NCBI RefSeq assembly: GCF_003265705.1
Contig: NW_020312775.1
Span: forward strand, 3,986,822-4,050,821
Origin: Callorhinus ursinus
Lineage: Eukaryota > Chordata > Mammalia > Carnivora > Otariidae
DNA: 64,000 nt
Direction: 5' to 3'
In this document: one piece after another, positions 12,181 to 22,865 of the stretch
Layout: each line of letters starts with the position of its first letter
Position numbering within the stretch: position 1 is the first letter of the stretch
Made by a program: the position numbers and the translations under genes
The notes under the pieces: generated by a model
Databases searched by the model: none
Told to the model about the DNA's origin: nothing
The model's input: the letters and a program-made list of their open reading frames with translations, nothing else

Positions 12181-13599
12181 GCTATCTACGTCTTTACAGA
12201 TTAAAACCAACATGTAAGATCTTTTCCAGAAGTTTGTAAGTAGTCATTTGTGTAGATTACCCAATATAAGTTAATTCCATACAATAACAAGTAAAACAAG
12301 TGAGCTCTTACATGCTAGACATTTTCTTTAGTACTTCATTCCACTTATTTAGTCTTTCATTCATGCCACAAATATGATTTGTTCAATATTTAATTATCAT
12401 ATTGGGCAGTATGTTTGACAGTAGGGATAGAGAGTAAAAATAAGGCAAGTCCCTGTCCCAGAGAAGCCTAGTCTTGTGGATGATAGAACCTAGAGGCACG
12501 ATTTGCCTTGTTCATTCCAAACTGATGAAATTAAGGCTTTGGGGGCTCAAATTTGCCCCTGGAGAATTCAAAGTAGAATCATGGATCAGTGACCACCTTG
12601 AGAAATTTATTAATAAGTAAAATGTTCTCAATACTTGATTTTGAAATTTGAAGAAAAACAGAATGAGCCCCATACAACCTGAATAAATTCTCTGAGCAAA
12701 GAGCAACCACTGCGGTACTGATCCATCTAATCACCAAGATTATAGGAGATCCCAAGAGAAAGGGGAGGTTTGTTTTAGGTAGGATTTTGCTACATAACAA
12801 TTGACTGAGGCCCTGTGGGCTTCTTCGCAGAGCTCTTTTCTCCATACAGAGGTATTTGATATGCGTTTAGTTCAGTTAGGTTTATTACCTATTTAAACCC
12901 TCCAGGTGGTGATATCAGTTGCAAAGATATAGAAATTCAATCACAGATTTTTTTTAATGCGATTTCAGTTTTTCCAACCTGTTGTACACTGCGTGTAGTT
13001 ACACATTTGGGGAAATATTGCCACTGAATGAAGTGTTGTAGAATCTTTACAGAGTGCTTATCTGATACTATTCAAATAATGGAAGCTCTGCTTAGCTCTA
13101 TAAGATAAGGGCACTCTAACCTTGCCTGTAGTGGCACATGTCTTTTTTAGAGGATGTACAAGCCTTGCATTGTAGGGAATTATGAAAAAAGGTGGATTTC
13201 TGCTAAGAGGCTCTTACCATTCAAATTTCCATTTGTCAAAGCAACTTTGGTGCATGAAAAGTTGTATTATGATGTATAAACCAGGTACACAGCATTTTAA
13301 AAATGTAAAACAAAAGCTTAATATTCCTTTGAAGATAGTGTGAGGGTTAAAATAAAAACATTAAAAAGGTTAAGCATAGTGAGGTATTTCCTGCTAAGGG
13401 GGGAGAAATGGTGTTACCAGTTAAAAGCTAAAAAGCTATCAAATTCATTTTATCTAAAAAATGGTGTCAAATTCAGTGTAGGTATTTAAGGATAAATTAT
13501 AATTCAGGGATTAATCAATCATCTTTTGATGAATTCACTCTGTTGCTAAATGATGGTTTTCTGTGGCTGTTTCACTTTATACTCTTTCTGTTTGCCTCT
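12181..13599. other. AT-rich DNA, one ancient repeat trace
   Basis: No gene recognised. Around 12350-12490 'catgccacaaatatgatttg...gtccctgtcccagagaagcc' looks like the unnamed ancient repeat. The 88-codon minus-strand frame at 12579-12845 shows no domain and overlaps another frame. Confidence 0.45.
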
Positions 13600-13620
13600 T
13601 TTTGTTTGTTTGTTTGTTTG
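13600..13620 (+). repeat. (TTTG)n tract
   Basis: A short TTTG tetranucleotide run directly before the first copy of the 57-bp duplicated module. It may have helped the duplication. Confidence 0.8.
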
Positions 13621-13674
13621 ATCCCAGGGCTAGCACTGATATTCAGCTGGCACACACCTATGTCATCATACAGG
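13618..13674 (+). repeat. 57-bp duplicated module, copy 1
   Basis: Identical over 57 bp to 14305-14361, about 690 bp away, with a SINE in between. It begins ttgatcccagggctagcact and ends tcatcatacagg. Confidence 0.95.
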
Positions 13675-13977
13675 TTGTTAAAACATTGAAATACTTAATA
13701 CCAGTTGATAAATGGCTGCTGCCCTGCACCACCCAAGTGTCACCCACTACCACAAGGTCTCTATACCCTCCTTCCACAGCTCCCATTCTCCTTAGGACTC
13801 TGTGACTAAAGGGGTAGGGCCTGGCAAAGTCAGGGATAGAGTGTTACTCCAGGATTCTTTCCCAGTGCTATTTCTGGCTTCTGTTCTGATGGGTTGGTGT
13901 CTGTGTTTTCCCAGTTGCTAAATATTTATGAGCCTCTCTTTTTCCTAGGTCTTCAGATTTAAAAGAGGTCCATCCAG

Positions 13978-14137
13978 GGGTACCTGTATGACTCAGTCAG
14001 TTAAGCATCCCACTCTTGATTTCAGCTCAGGTCATGATCTCAGGGTCCTGAGATCTAGCCATGGGTCGGGCTCCACATTGAGCATGGAGCCTACTTAAGA
14101 CTCTCTCTTTCCCTCTGCCCTTCTCTGCCCACTCATG

Positions 14138-14169
<32 letters not shown>

Positions 14170-14227
14170 TGCTCTCTCTCAGATAGATAGAAAGATAGAT
14201 AGATAGATAGATAGATGATAGATAGAT

Positions 14228-14272
<45 letters not shown>

Positions 14273-14280
14273 AAATAAAT
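13978..14280 (+). mobile_element. Can-SINE with GATA-expanded tail
   Basis: Head ggggtacctgtatgactcag, with ggtcatgatctcagggtcc, a long CT tract (14138-14166) and then a (GATA)n tail ending in aaaaataaat. Imperfect target-site duplications aaaagaggtccatccag (13961-13977) and aaaagaggttgatccag (14281-14297) flank it. Confidence 0.92.
14181..14271 (+). repeat. (GATA)n microsatellite in SINE tail
   Basis: About 22 GATA units with several ATGATA interruptions, grown from the 3' tail of the SINE. It reads as Tyr/Leu/Ser/Ile repeats on the minus strand, which explains the chance open frame at 14133-14372. Confidence 0.95.
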
Positions 14281-14304
14281 AAAAGAGGTTGATCCAGAGA
14301 TGTC

Positions 14305-14388
14305 TTGATCCCAGGGCTAGCACTGATATTCAGCTGGCACACACCTATGTCATCATACAGGCTGGCACACACCTATGTCATCATACAA
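14305..14388 (+). repeat. 57-bp module, copy 2, plus a 28-bp tandem echo
   Basis: 14305-14361 repeats 13618-13674 without a mismatch. The last 28 bp (14333-14360, gctggcacac...catacag) are then repeated in tandem at 14361-14388 with one difference at the final base. Confidence 0.95.
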
Positions 14389-14629
14389 GCAATATTTATT
14401 TTCAGTGGTTCCATTTGACCTTTCAGTAACTTCCCCTGCCTCCTGACTGTTCGGTCCAAGCTCCACCATTCCACCTAGCAAAACACCTGTCTTGTGCTCA
14501 AATATCTGAATCATTTTCTTGGATTATATTGATATTGGTTGATAATGTTTGAATGTGTTGTTTTCAAGACTGAATTTTAACAAATAATTCATGGAAAAAC
14601 AATATTTTAATACAAAGTAATAATAATAA

Positions 14630-14850
14630 CCATGTTCCAATAAATGTTTACATTTTTTGAAAGCCAAGCAATATATAGTTGTTTTAGATATACTAACTCT
14701 AATCTTTATAATCCACAGTTTACATATAAGCAAATTGAGTCTCAAGACCCTGAGTTAGTTGCCCAAAATCTTAAAGATAGTGAGAACCAAAGCTAGGATT
14801 CAAAATAAGGTCTGTCTCTGAAACTCATGCTTATATATCACCATGAGACT
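14630..14850 (-). mobile_element. MIR SINE, minus strand
   Basis: The plus strand shows the MIR reverse-complement pattern: 'aagcaaattgagtctcaaga', 'gttagttgcccaaaatctta' and 'ccaaagctaggattcaaaat'. It is ancient and diverged. Ends are approximate. Confidence 0.75.
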
Positions 14851-15148
14851 TAATAGAATTTGGGGCTAAGTAGCAAGATGGGGGGAAAAAGGCATTTTAG
14901 TGATTGGGGCTGAGAGGGAAGCAGTAATTTGAGTAATTCTACCGCTGAAATTAGATAATTAAGGAGATGCCTCCTCTACCTCCATCTAAGAACACACCTG
15001 AAGTTGAATTGGATCTGAACATTTAAAGAAAAAAAGTGTTTGCTACTTAATCACAAAATTATATACTTGTAGCTTTGAAATATACCTCATATATGATCTA
15101 AACTTTGTGACAAAATTGATAATCACAGATGCCTTTCAACAACTTCTT

Positions 15149-16351
15149 TTCTTCCTCCTTTTATTTTTTTGAATTGAACTATAGCTGATGCACAGTGTTA
15201 CATTAGTTTCAGGTGTACAACGTAGTGATTATGCTATGCTCAGAAGTATAGCTGTCACAGTACAATGTTATTACAGTACCATTAACTATATTCCCTATTA
15301 TGTATCTTTCATCCCCATGACTTACAAATTTCATAACTGGAAGCCTGTACCTCCCATTCCCCGTCATTCATTTTGCCATCCCCCCACTCCCCTCCCCCGA
15401 CAACCATCAGTTTGTTCTGATTTATTGATCTGTTTCAGCTTTCTGCTTTGATTTTTAGATTCCACATATAAGTGAAATCATATGGTATTTGTCTTTCTCT
15501 CTCTGACTTATTTCACTTAGCATTATACCCTTATACCCTCTAGGTCCATCTATGTTGCCACAAATGCCAAGATCTCATTTTTTAATAGATAAGTAATATT
15601 CCATTGTGTGTGTGTGTGTGTGCATGTGTTCCATTTCCTTTATCCATTCATCTATCAATGGACACTTAGGTTGCTTCCATATATTGGCTATTGTAAATAT
15701 GCTGCAATAAACATAGGAGTACATACATCTTTTTGATTTAGTGTTTTTGTTTTCTTTGTGTACTCAGTACTGAGATTACTGGATCATATGGTATTTCCAT
15801 TTTAATTTTTTAATATTGTTTTCCACAGTGGCTGCACCAATTTACATTTCCACCAACAGTGCATGATGGTTCCCTTTTCTCTACATCCTCATCAACACTT
15901 GTTATTTCTTGTCTTTTTGATACTAGCCATTCCAACTGGTGTAAAATGATACCTCATTGTGGTTTTGATTTGCCTTTCCCTGGTGATGAATGATGTTGAG
16001 AATCTTTTCATGTGTCTGTTAGCCATCTGGATGTCTTCAGAAAAGCGTCCATTCAGGTTCTCTGCCCATTTCTTAATCAGATTATTTGTGGGTTTTTTGG
16101 TGTTGAGTTACATAAGTTCTTTATATATTTTAGATAACAATACCTTATTAGATATATAATTTGTAATTATCGTCTTCTATTCACTAGGTTGCCATTTTGT
16201 TTTGTTGATGGTTACTTTCACTGTGTAAAAGCTTTTTATTTTGATATAGTCCCAATAGCTTATTTTTGTTTTGTTTCCCTTGCCTGAGGAGACATATCTA
16301 TAAAAATGTTGCTAAGGCCTATGTCAAAGAGATTACTACCTGTGCTTTCTC
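15149..16351 (-). mobile_element. LINE-1, 5'-truncated (L1-D)
   Basis: A minus-strand L1 of 1.2 kb containing the 3' UTR (on the plus strand 'acattagtttcaggtgtaca' and 'catccccatgacttacaaat') and the C-terminal part of ORF2 (antisense of the region encoding W-E-D-x-x-R and the typical 'cacttgttatttcttgtct' block). The perfect target-site duplication caacaacttctt at 15137-15148 and 16352-16363 fixes both ends. ORF2 is broken by frameshifts. Plus-strand open frames at 15188-15451 and 15959-16159 are antisense shadows. Confidence 0.93.
15605..15630 (+). repeat. (GT)n inside L1-D
   Basis: A GT dinucleotide run expanded within the antisense ORF2 region, where other L1 copies read ccattgtatatatatac (for example 53543). 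Confidence 0.85.
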
Positions 16352-16505
16352 CAACAACTTCTTGACTATTTTCAGTGATGAGACACTTTTTTCCTCATAA
16401 AGTAACCCATTCTGTCATTGGACATATTTGATTACTTAAAAAATTTTTTCCCATATGTGAAGCCTAGAATGACATATGGTAAATTGAAATCTTTCCAAGA
16501 ATTGT

Positions 16506-16565
16506 ATGTCTGTGTGTGTGTGTATATGTATAATGTATATATATATTATGTATGTATATGCTATA
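16506..16565 (+). repeat. Mixed TG/TA microsatellite
   Basis: A (TG)n run followed by (TA)n-rich sequence. The encoded Tyr/Thr/His run is low-complexity. Confidence 0.85.
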
Positions 16566-16660
16566 TAATAGAAAGAGAACAGTATATATAAATATATTTA
16601 CATGTTTCTTAAGTCTTCTCTTTACCAGATTAAACATCACAAATATTTTCAACTATTTCT

Positions 16661-16842
16661 TTTTTTTTAAGATTTTATTTATTTGACAGAGAAAGAGAGC
16701 ATGAGCAATGGGAGCAGCAGGCAGAAGGAGAAGCAGACTCCCCACTGAGCAGGGAGCCTCCTGCGGGACTCAATCCAGTGACTCCAGGATCATGACCCAA
16801 GCTGAAGGCAGTCGCTTAACCAACTGAGCCCCCCAGGCACCC
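16661..16842 (-). mobile_element. Can-SINE, full length, minus strand
   Basis: The minus-strand head is gggtgcctggggggctcagt. A CT tract and poly(A) follow. The target-site duplication tattttcaactatttct is perfect (16644-16660 and 16843-16859). Confidence 0.96.
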
Positions 16843-17130
16843 TATTTTCAACTATTTCTTATATAAAGTGAATTTTAGATAAAATATAATATTTAATGTG
16901 TCCATAATTGTTTCTCAAGATGTTCACTTGTTTTTTTTAAAGGCTATATAGTCAAATAAGTTTGTGAGATGTTGGATTAAATATATTTCCTGCAGAATTT
17001 TTATGATTCTTTGAGAAGTTCATATGCATTGTGTATCTGCAGTTATAGAACTAGACTCCAATTCCCCTGATTCTCAGTCCAGACACTTCTTATACATCCA
17101 CTAAATCCATGTTCTTCCTAAACTAAATGA

Positions 17131-17183
17131 GAAAAAGAGGGAGGGAGGTGGGGAGGGGCAGAGAAAGAAAGAGAGAGAGAGAG
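17131..17183 (+). repeat. Purine-rich low-complexity tract
   Basis: G/A-only stretches (gagggagggaggtggggagg, then gaaagagagagagagagagg). No gene here. Confidence 0.8.
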
Positions 17184-17499
17184 GTTTTGAGATTAAATCA
17201 GAACCATTAGGTTAGTGCTCTCTGGGGTTGGTTTTGAAAAGGCAAGTTGTAGGTGAGGTGTGCAAGATTGACAAATGTTTGAGAAGGTGGATTCATAAGT
17301 GTTTCTGGGAGTGTGTCCAAGCAGAACAGACATACTGAAGCATTTAGATTCATTGACAATGGTATGGGAACTAGCCTGGACCTAAAAAGTTTCTTCAAGA
17401 TCTCTTTATGGATCCTCTAATTTCAAATCAAACCCACTACTACTTTGTGCAAAAAGTCATTAGTAGAGTGTGGGATATAATAGCCTCTGAACTTTACTT

Positions 17500-18381
17500 A
17501 AAATGAACTTGGAGAAAAATTGACACCACCATACTTGATATTAGCAATTTGGCCAAACACATCTCCAGTGTATAACTTGGAAATTTCAGAAACTAAAGTA
17601 TGAGAACTTGACTTTGTGGTCCAACAAAAAAGCTCAAATATTTGGAGCTTCAGTTTTACCTCCACCAGCTAAAATGGAGGCTCTCATGTCATTTGAATCT
17701 AATCTTATGTTGATGAAGCCCTGAAATTTAAATTTATGACTCTACAAGGTTGGCTACCTACCAATGGAGAGAAATACCCATCTCTCATATGCACAACAAA
17801 GGGAGCCACCACTGTTAAGAGAATATTACAAGTGATGGCCCATATCAGATTTCAAACATAACTTACTAGTGGAGCTGTTTATGAATGACCAAGAAAGTGG
17901 TCATCAAAAAGTTGAGGAGCTGTATATTTTGAACAACTTGTTTTCACCATACAGCAGTGGTGTTATATATATGGGCAGCTCAAACTAACTGCCAGATGGG
18001 GCTACCTTATGGCTTCTTGGCCCTCCTTCCACTTAGTTTCCAACTTAGCTTTAGCCATTGCTTGTAAATTTATGTGTTATGGATGTGTTAATTGGACAGA
18101 TGAAAACTTTCCATTCAAGGATGGTGTTCACAAAAAATTGGTTTGGTTGAACAAAAGAAAAATCATGATAAAAATGATTAAAACTGCAAAAGCAGTTCTA
18201 GGAGGAACTACTTGCCAAATTGAGGGAGGAGAGACTAGGAAGATAACAGCTACTCCCCTAGTTATTATCAGTAACAATGACATGATGGTCACCTACAGTG
18301 GCAAATAACTTTATTTATTAACAAGCTTTAAGAAACAAACTGATTAAACTTAAGTTTGATGCTTGCTTAGCTGGTAAATAG
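17500..18381 (+). pseudogene. Endogenous dependoparvovirus-like Rep/NS1 relic
   Basis: Broken remains of a parvoviral replication protein (nickase plus SF3 helicase) integrated in the host genome. The clearest part is the 99-codon frame 18009-18308, with the helicase block Y-G-C-V-N-W-T-D-E-N-F-P-F, then a K-x-A-K-A-V-L-G-G block and a later T-P-L-V-I-I-S-N-N block, spaced as in dependoparvovirus Rep. Just upstream, around 18013-18035, G-P-P-S-T is followed by a stop where the Walker A lysine should be. Frame 17863-17985 carries Y-I-L-x-N-x-x-x-x-P-Y, matching the segment before the helicase. Frame 17703-17858 (E-A-L-K-F, then A-T-T-V-K-R) resembles the HUH nickase domain, but the metal-binding histidines are not visible. 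Frame 18322-18378 may continue the helicase. At least three frameshifts, several stops and a likely internal deletion near 17860 make it non-functional. The 17500 start is uncertain. Family assignment is from motif recognition. Confidence 0.75.
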
Positions 18382-18460
18382 GGAGTCACTTGTGTTCCCT
18401 ATATAATAGCAGTCTTCCAAGGACAAACACCTCTGTGATGATGGGTAGAGTCCTGCCATT

Positions 18461-18955
18461 GATCACATAATAGAGAGGCATGGTTCAAACTTTTATCTCG
18501 ATGATATGGCTTTACAAACCAGTGAATCAGTGTAAGTTGACACACTGATGGGATCCGAGGACTTTCTCACCTTTCTGGAAGATTTGCCTTCTCTCAAATT
18601 ACACATTTCTGCTTCTCCTGGCTTGATGGGCATGATCTCATTTGAATGGCTGAAAGACCCCTGAGACTGGGAACAAGCAAAATGAGAAGTAGTAAATTTT
18701 CTTAATCCCTATCAGCAAGGTTTGTTTTCTTGGGAGATCATTAAATATATCTTTGCTTCTACTCCTGTAGTACAGGTTGCACTAAGTACTATTTGGAATC
18801 GTTTTAAACACTTTGAAGAAGATTCCTGCCACTGGCTTACTGTGTGGAGTGATCTGTATTCTGCACTTGAGAGTGTAGAGCATTTATCAATTTCTGATCT
18901 TCATCAAGAAATTACTGAAAGGTATGGTCTACCAAGACTCCATTATGAATGTTAG
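18461..18955 (+). pseudogene. Unidentified degenerate coding-like segment
   Basis: One reading frame runs from 18461 to 18955 with only three internal stops (18533-18535 TAA, then a TGA near 18659 and a TGA near 18680) before ending at TAG 18953-18955. About 160 codons with so few stops is unusual in this AT-rich DNA. The last 77 codons (18722-18952) are fully open, acidic and aromatic-rich (residues such as F-E-E-D and W-L-T-V-W-S-D). I do not recognise a family. It lies just downstream of the Rep-like relic, where a capsid gene would be expected, but I see no capsid or phospholipase motif. It could be part of the same viral insert, another retrocopy, or chance. Confidence 0.35.
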
Positions 18956-19560
18956 CACTCAGTGGTTGCATGCCACACTGCTTCTGGTGAGTCTCATGCT
19001 GGGCAAGCCATCCTGAGTGGACTGGAGTGGAAGTAAACCCTTGAGAGAAAAGGGAAATAAGGAACATGTCTTATCTTATTTGAAATGTGAAGACAAAAGC
19101 CACATTGTTACAGAAAAAGTCACATTTATCTTTGAACACTGAGAGACCAGAAACAGATCAACTACCTGTTGCTAAGCCAAAACCAGATCTTATCTCAAAT
19201 ATGGCTCCTGTTGAACATGAAAATTCTAATTCTGTGCTTGTTGGCATATGGCTTCAGATGCACCCAAAAGGACCATGTAAGTTGTGGGCAAGTTTGGCAG
19301 TGACAGAGGTCTTCTGCATATTACTTCATAACCTGATATTCAGGTAATTATCTCACTTTAAGGCTGATGGACTTATTTTTGGCGAAATGATAGCTGCCCA
19401 TATGATAAAATTTAAGGAGCATCATGAAAGGCTTCCCATTTTCTCTACCAATCTTAACAAATTTGAAATCTCATGTTTGTGATTCATTCTTTTAGAAATA
19501 AGTCACTGTCTTACACAGAATAGTGAAAGATATATACTCGAGTGTCAAGATTTAATAAAA
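18956..19560. other. Repeat-free tail of the viral-relic island
   Basis: No known repeat. An 86-codon frame at 19087-19347 follows the segment above in a different frame. It is lysine- and proline-rich at first, then hydrophobic, with no domain I know. The downstream frame remains fairly open to about 19480. Whether it belongs to the viral insert is undecided. Confidence 0.35.
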
Positions 19561-19815
19561 TTAACATTTTGTACTGTTTCACCAAGATGTTCTCAGTGTT
19601 GTCAAGCTATCCTCCTATGTTTTCTTCTAAAGACACTAAGGAACAATTTGGAGATAACTGACATCTTAATAATAGTGAGTCTTCCAATCCATCAACATGG
19701 TATATCTCTCCATGTATTTAAACTTCTTCAATTTCTCTCTGCAATGTTTTCTAGTTTTCAGTGTACAAATCTTACACATCTTTTGTTAAACTTATCCCTG
19801 AGTATATAATATTTT

Positions 19816-20022
19816 ATTTTTTATTTTTTTAAAGATTTTTAAAAATTATTTATTTGAGAGAGAGAGAATGAGAGAGAGAAAGACCACAAGAGGGGGGAGG
19901 GTCAGGGGGAGAAGCAGATTCCCTGCTAAGCAGGGACCCCCATGTGGGACTCAATCCCGGGACTCCAGGATCATGACCTGAGCCGAAGGCAGTCGCTTAA
20001 CCAACTGAGCCACCCAGGTGCC
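19816..20022 (-). mobile_element. Can-SINE, full length, minus strand
   Basis: The minus-strand head is gggcacctgggtggctcagt. The tail reads as attttttt on the plus strand. Target-site duplications ctgagtatataatatttt (19798-19815) and ctgagtatatcatatttt (20023-20040) differ by one base. Confidence 0.95.
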
Positions 20023-20264
20023 CTGAGTATATCATATTTTAAATATCATAAATTGAATTGTTTTTACTTTTATTTTCCAATTGTTTGTTGCTTGTATATA
20101 AAAATATAGTTGATTTCTGTATTAAAAAAAGTCACTCTCATCTTAATAAAGGCTTTTTTGAAATGTGAATATTTCATCTGTTAATTTTAATATATTAAGG
20201 CAACAGCATCTTAGCATGGCTTGATTCATCATTTATTTTATTAACAGGTAATTATTATATATCT

Positions 20265-20780
20265 ATTATAGGCCAGGAAGTATAACAGGTGCTACAGATT
20301 ATATATAGACAAAGAAGACATACACTCTACTTCTAAAGAGTAAAAACAGTGGCAATAAGAGATATATACAGATACCTGTAATGAAAATTTGAAATTGATA
20401 AGTACTATAAGACAGATTCTAAGCATGATGCTAAAATTTTAGCGGGGAGTTCAATGGGTAGGATGATTCAATCTTTTACTTAGCCATTTTTTTAAAAAAG
20501 AAACATTTATAAAACACCTGCTATGTTCCAAGTATTATGCTGGATTTTGAGAAGATATAGATGGAAAAGATGGCCCCTGCCACCGAGGGGCTCAGATTAA
20601 AGGGAGCAGGTAAATGAATAAACAAAAACAATAAAATAAATAAAAACATAACAAATGTAAGAATAAAGTTGTTCAGAAGGAGCTTTGGCACCACAAAGGA
20701 AGGTCATCTGAGCTAGTCTAAGGTTAGGCAAAGATAGACCTTATAATGGGTGAAGCTTAATGGAGGAAAAAACTATAAAG
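20265..20780 (+). repeat. Ancient mammalian repeat, unnamed
   Basis: Two adjacent pieces (20265-20420 and 20505-20780) share the pattern 'tatgttccaagtattatgctgg ... ggcccctgccaccgaggggct ... aaataaataaaaacataac' with 48588-49205. The pattern is typical of an old mammalian repeat whose name I cannot fix by eye. The 108-codon plus frame 20828-21154 and the 134-codon minus frame 20773-21177 come from it and the purine tract. Confidence 0.5.
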
Positions 20781-21079
20781 CTGAGGACTGAAGGAGAGGG
20801 GGAAAATAAAGGTCACTGCAGGAAAGGATGACGGTTACTCCAAAGGGACAGAAACATGAAAGGGCATGGAGAATCCAGAAACTGAAAGAGTTCTGTATGC
20901 CCAGAGTCAAAAATACAAGTAGAATTAATGCAAGACATGAGATAATAAAGGTGATCAGGCTCACGATCATGAAAAACCTTGGATTTGTTCCTGAAAGTAA
21001 AAGAGAATCAAGCAGAAGTTTTATGACAAGGGAGAAATCCAATCCTGAAGATATCAGTGTAATTGCAGACTGGGAAAAC

Positions 21080-21150
21080 AGAGAGAGAAAAAGGGAGAAA
21101 GGAGATAGGGAGAGAGTGAGAGAAAGCAAGAGACTGAGAAAAAGGAAAGG
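21080..21150 (+). repeat. Purine-rich (GA)n tract
   Basis: A/G-rich low-complexity sequence (agagagagaaaaagggagaa). It encodes the Arg/Glu/Lys run on the plus strand and a Leu/Ser run on the minus strand. Both are artefacts. Confidence 0.8.
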
Positions 21151-21715
21151 CTGAAAACAAGACATTAAGGTGAGCAAGTCTTGGTGGGGCTTCCCATACT
21201 AGGAAGCAGTAGACAGCAATGAGAACCTGAAATTTAATCCATTCATTAAATAAAACAAAATTTTATTAAGTTACTAGAAAATGCTAAACATTGTTTTAAG
21301 TATTGGAGATATACTCTTTGCTTTCCTGGAACTCATAGCCTGGTGAGGGTGACAGACATTAACGAAAGAATCAAACAAAATGTATACTTACAAAATAAAA
21401 TAAGAGTTTATTAAAGAGAGGTACATGTACCATGAGACCATGTAACAGGTATATATGATTAAGTTCTTTGGTTGCAAGCAACCAAAGTTTATTTGGGTTA
21501 GCATAAGCAAAAATGAAAAGTATCACAAGGATTTGGGGCAACTCAGTGTAAAGAAGGAATGACTAATATATCCGGGGCCTGTGAAATAAGAAGCAGAGCA
21601 GCTTCATGTAGCAGGAAGTAATAATAGACAGGGTCTTCAGACAATTGGTTCAGTTTTCCATCTCTGCAATGCTGCTCAAGGTACACATTCCTGTGAGGGA
21701 GAGTCAGAATGGCCC

Positions 21716-21783
21716 AAGCATTATATGTGAAATACAAACCAAGGTTTTGAGTCCTAGATGTAATACTTATCAGTTATGTGACC
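21716..21783 (+). repeat. MIR fragment duplicate, copy 1
   Basis: A 68-bp piece of a MIR (aagcattatatgtgaaatac ... cagttatgtgacc) that matches 22873-22940 at all but five positions. Independent MIR copies are usually far more diverged, so this is a local duplication. Confidence 0.85.
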
Positions 21784-22599
21784 TGAGTCACAGTCCCATT
21801 ACTTGGTTAGGGAAAAGGAGATTACCTTGATTGATATTCCTACCAACACTCCATGCATGGGGAAAAGGAAGTTCTTAAGAAAACCAAGCTGTATTTCCCA
21901 GAAACAGAATGGTTGTTGTGCTGGTAAAAACAACAAATTTTCACTAAAAAAGAGAACTGGACTAAACCTCAGGGAAGGTTTCCTGGAAAGGAGTTACTGA
22001 ACTTAGATATGAAGGATAAGGAGGAATTAACTAGGGAAAGATTGGGTGTGCATGTCATTAGGAGGTAGCTTCTTAGTTATAGAGAAAGCACAGCATGTGC
22101 TTAGATGAAAGGCTAATTAAAGGCAAAATTTACTCCTTAAAAAATTGCCTTGTGGGTGCCCATTCAATATCATGCATGGATTATTCATTAGCAATCATCT
22201 CCATTATCATCAGCATCATCACTACCTCTAAGTATAAGACTAAAATACAGTCTATGAAAGTCAACAAAATTATCTGCCTGTTCTCTTTTCAAACATCTGC
22301 TACAGCCTTTAAGAAAGTGTTGGTGAGAGTCACTGTTCTATAGACTGATTTCTCCATGGTGTAGTCTATCACCCTCATCATCTCTTAGTGGAGGATTTTT
22401 TAAGAAGGAGATTATTGTAAACTGTGGGACAGTAAGGCATTTCTCCTCTTTGTCTATTATTGTACTGAGGAAGTAGATTTCACTATGCACCTTAGCATGT
22501 TAGAAATATATTCCTTTCTTTCTTTACTCTTTTGAACTGTGTAGATAATTACCCCTTGCTAAGCAAAAGTTACATCATTCTGGAGGCTGAAGCAGTTTC

Positions 22600-22860
22600 A
22601 CTACCACTTACTGTGTGATGATGAGCAAAGCAGTTTACTTGTCTCTGTTTAGGTTCCTTAGTTTATGCAAGTGGTTATGAAGCATACTCTGCAGAGACCT
22701 TACAAAAATTAATCATTTTTTTCTTATTTTATAAAAAGGAAAAGAAGACTCAGAGAAGTGTGAACTGCCCAAAATCTCATAGCTTCTTAGTGAGAGAGCT
22801 GGATTTAGAACTCAGGTCTGTCTTGGATTCATCATGCTTCTTCTTAGAGAACTTGGGTGT
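22600..22860. mobile_element. Two facing MIR fragments
   Basis: 22600-22665 reads in the plus MIR sense (ttactgtgtgatgatgagca, ttacttgtctctgtttaggt). 22690-22850 reads as the MIR complement (agactcagagaagtgtgaac, gctggatttagaactcaggt). They are separate ancient copies in opposite orientation. Confidence 0.65.
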
Positions 22861-22865
22861 ATAAT

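Noticed and set aside
12579..12845. 88-codon minus frame, possible retrogene
   Set aside because: No family recognised, overlaps another frame, and no poly(A) tail or target duplication marks a retrocopy.
14133..14372. Minus frame rich in Ile/Tyr/Leu/Ser
   Set aside because: Direct translation of the CT and GATA microsatellites in a SINE tail.
20773..21177. 134-codon minus frame and 108-codon plus frame over the same DNA
   Set aside because: Both arise from an ancient repeat and a purine tract; Leu/Ser and Arg/Glu runs are low-complexity artefacts.
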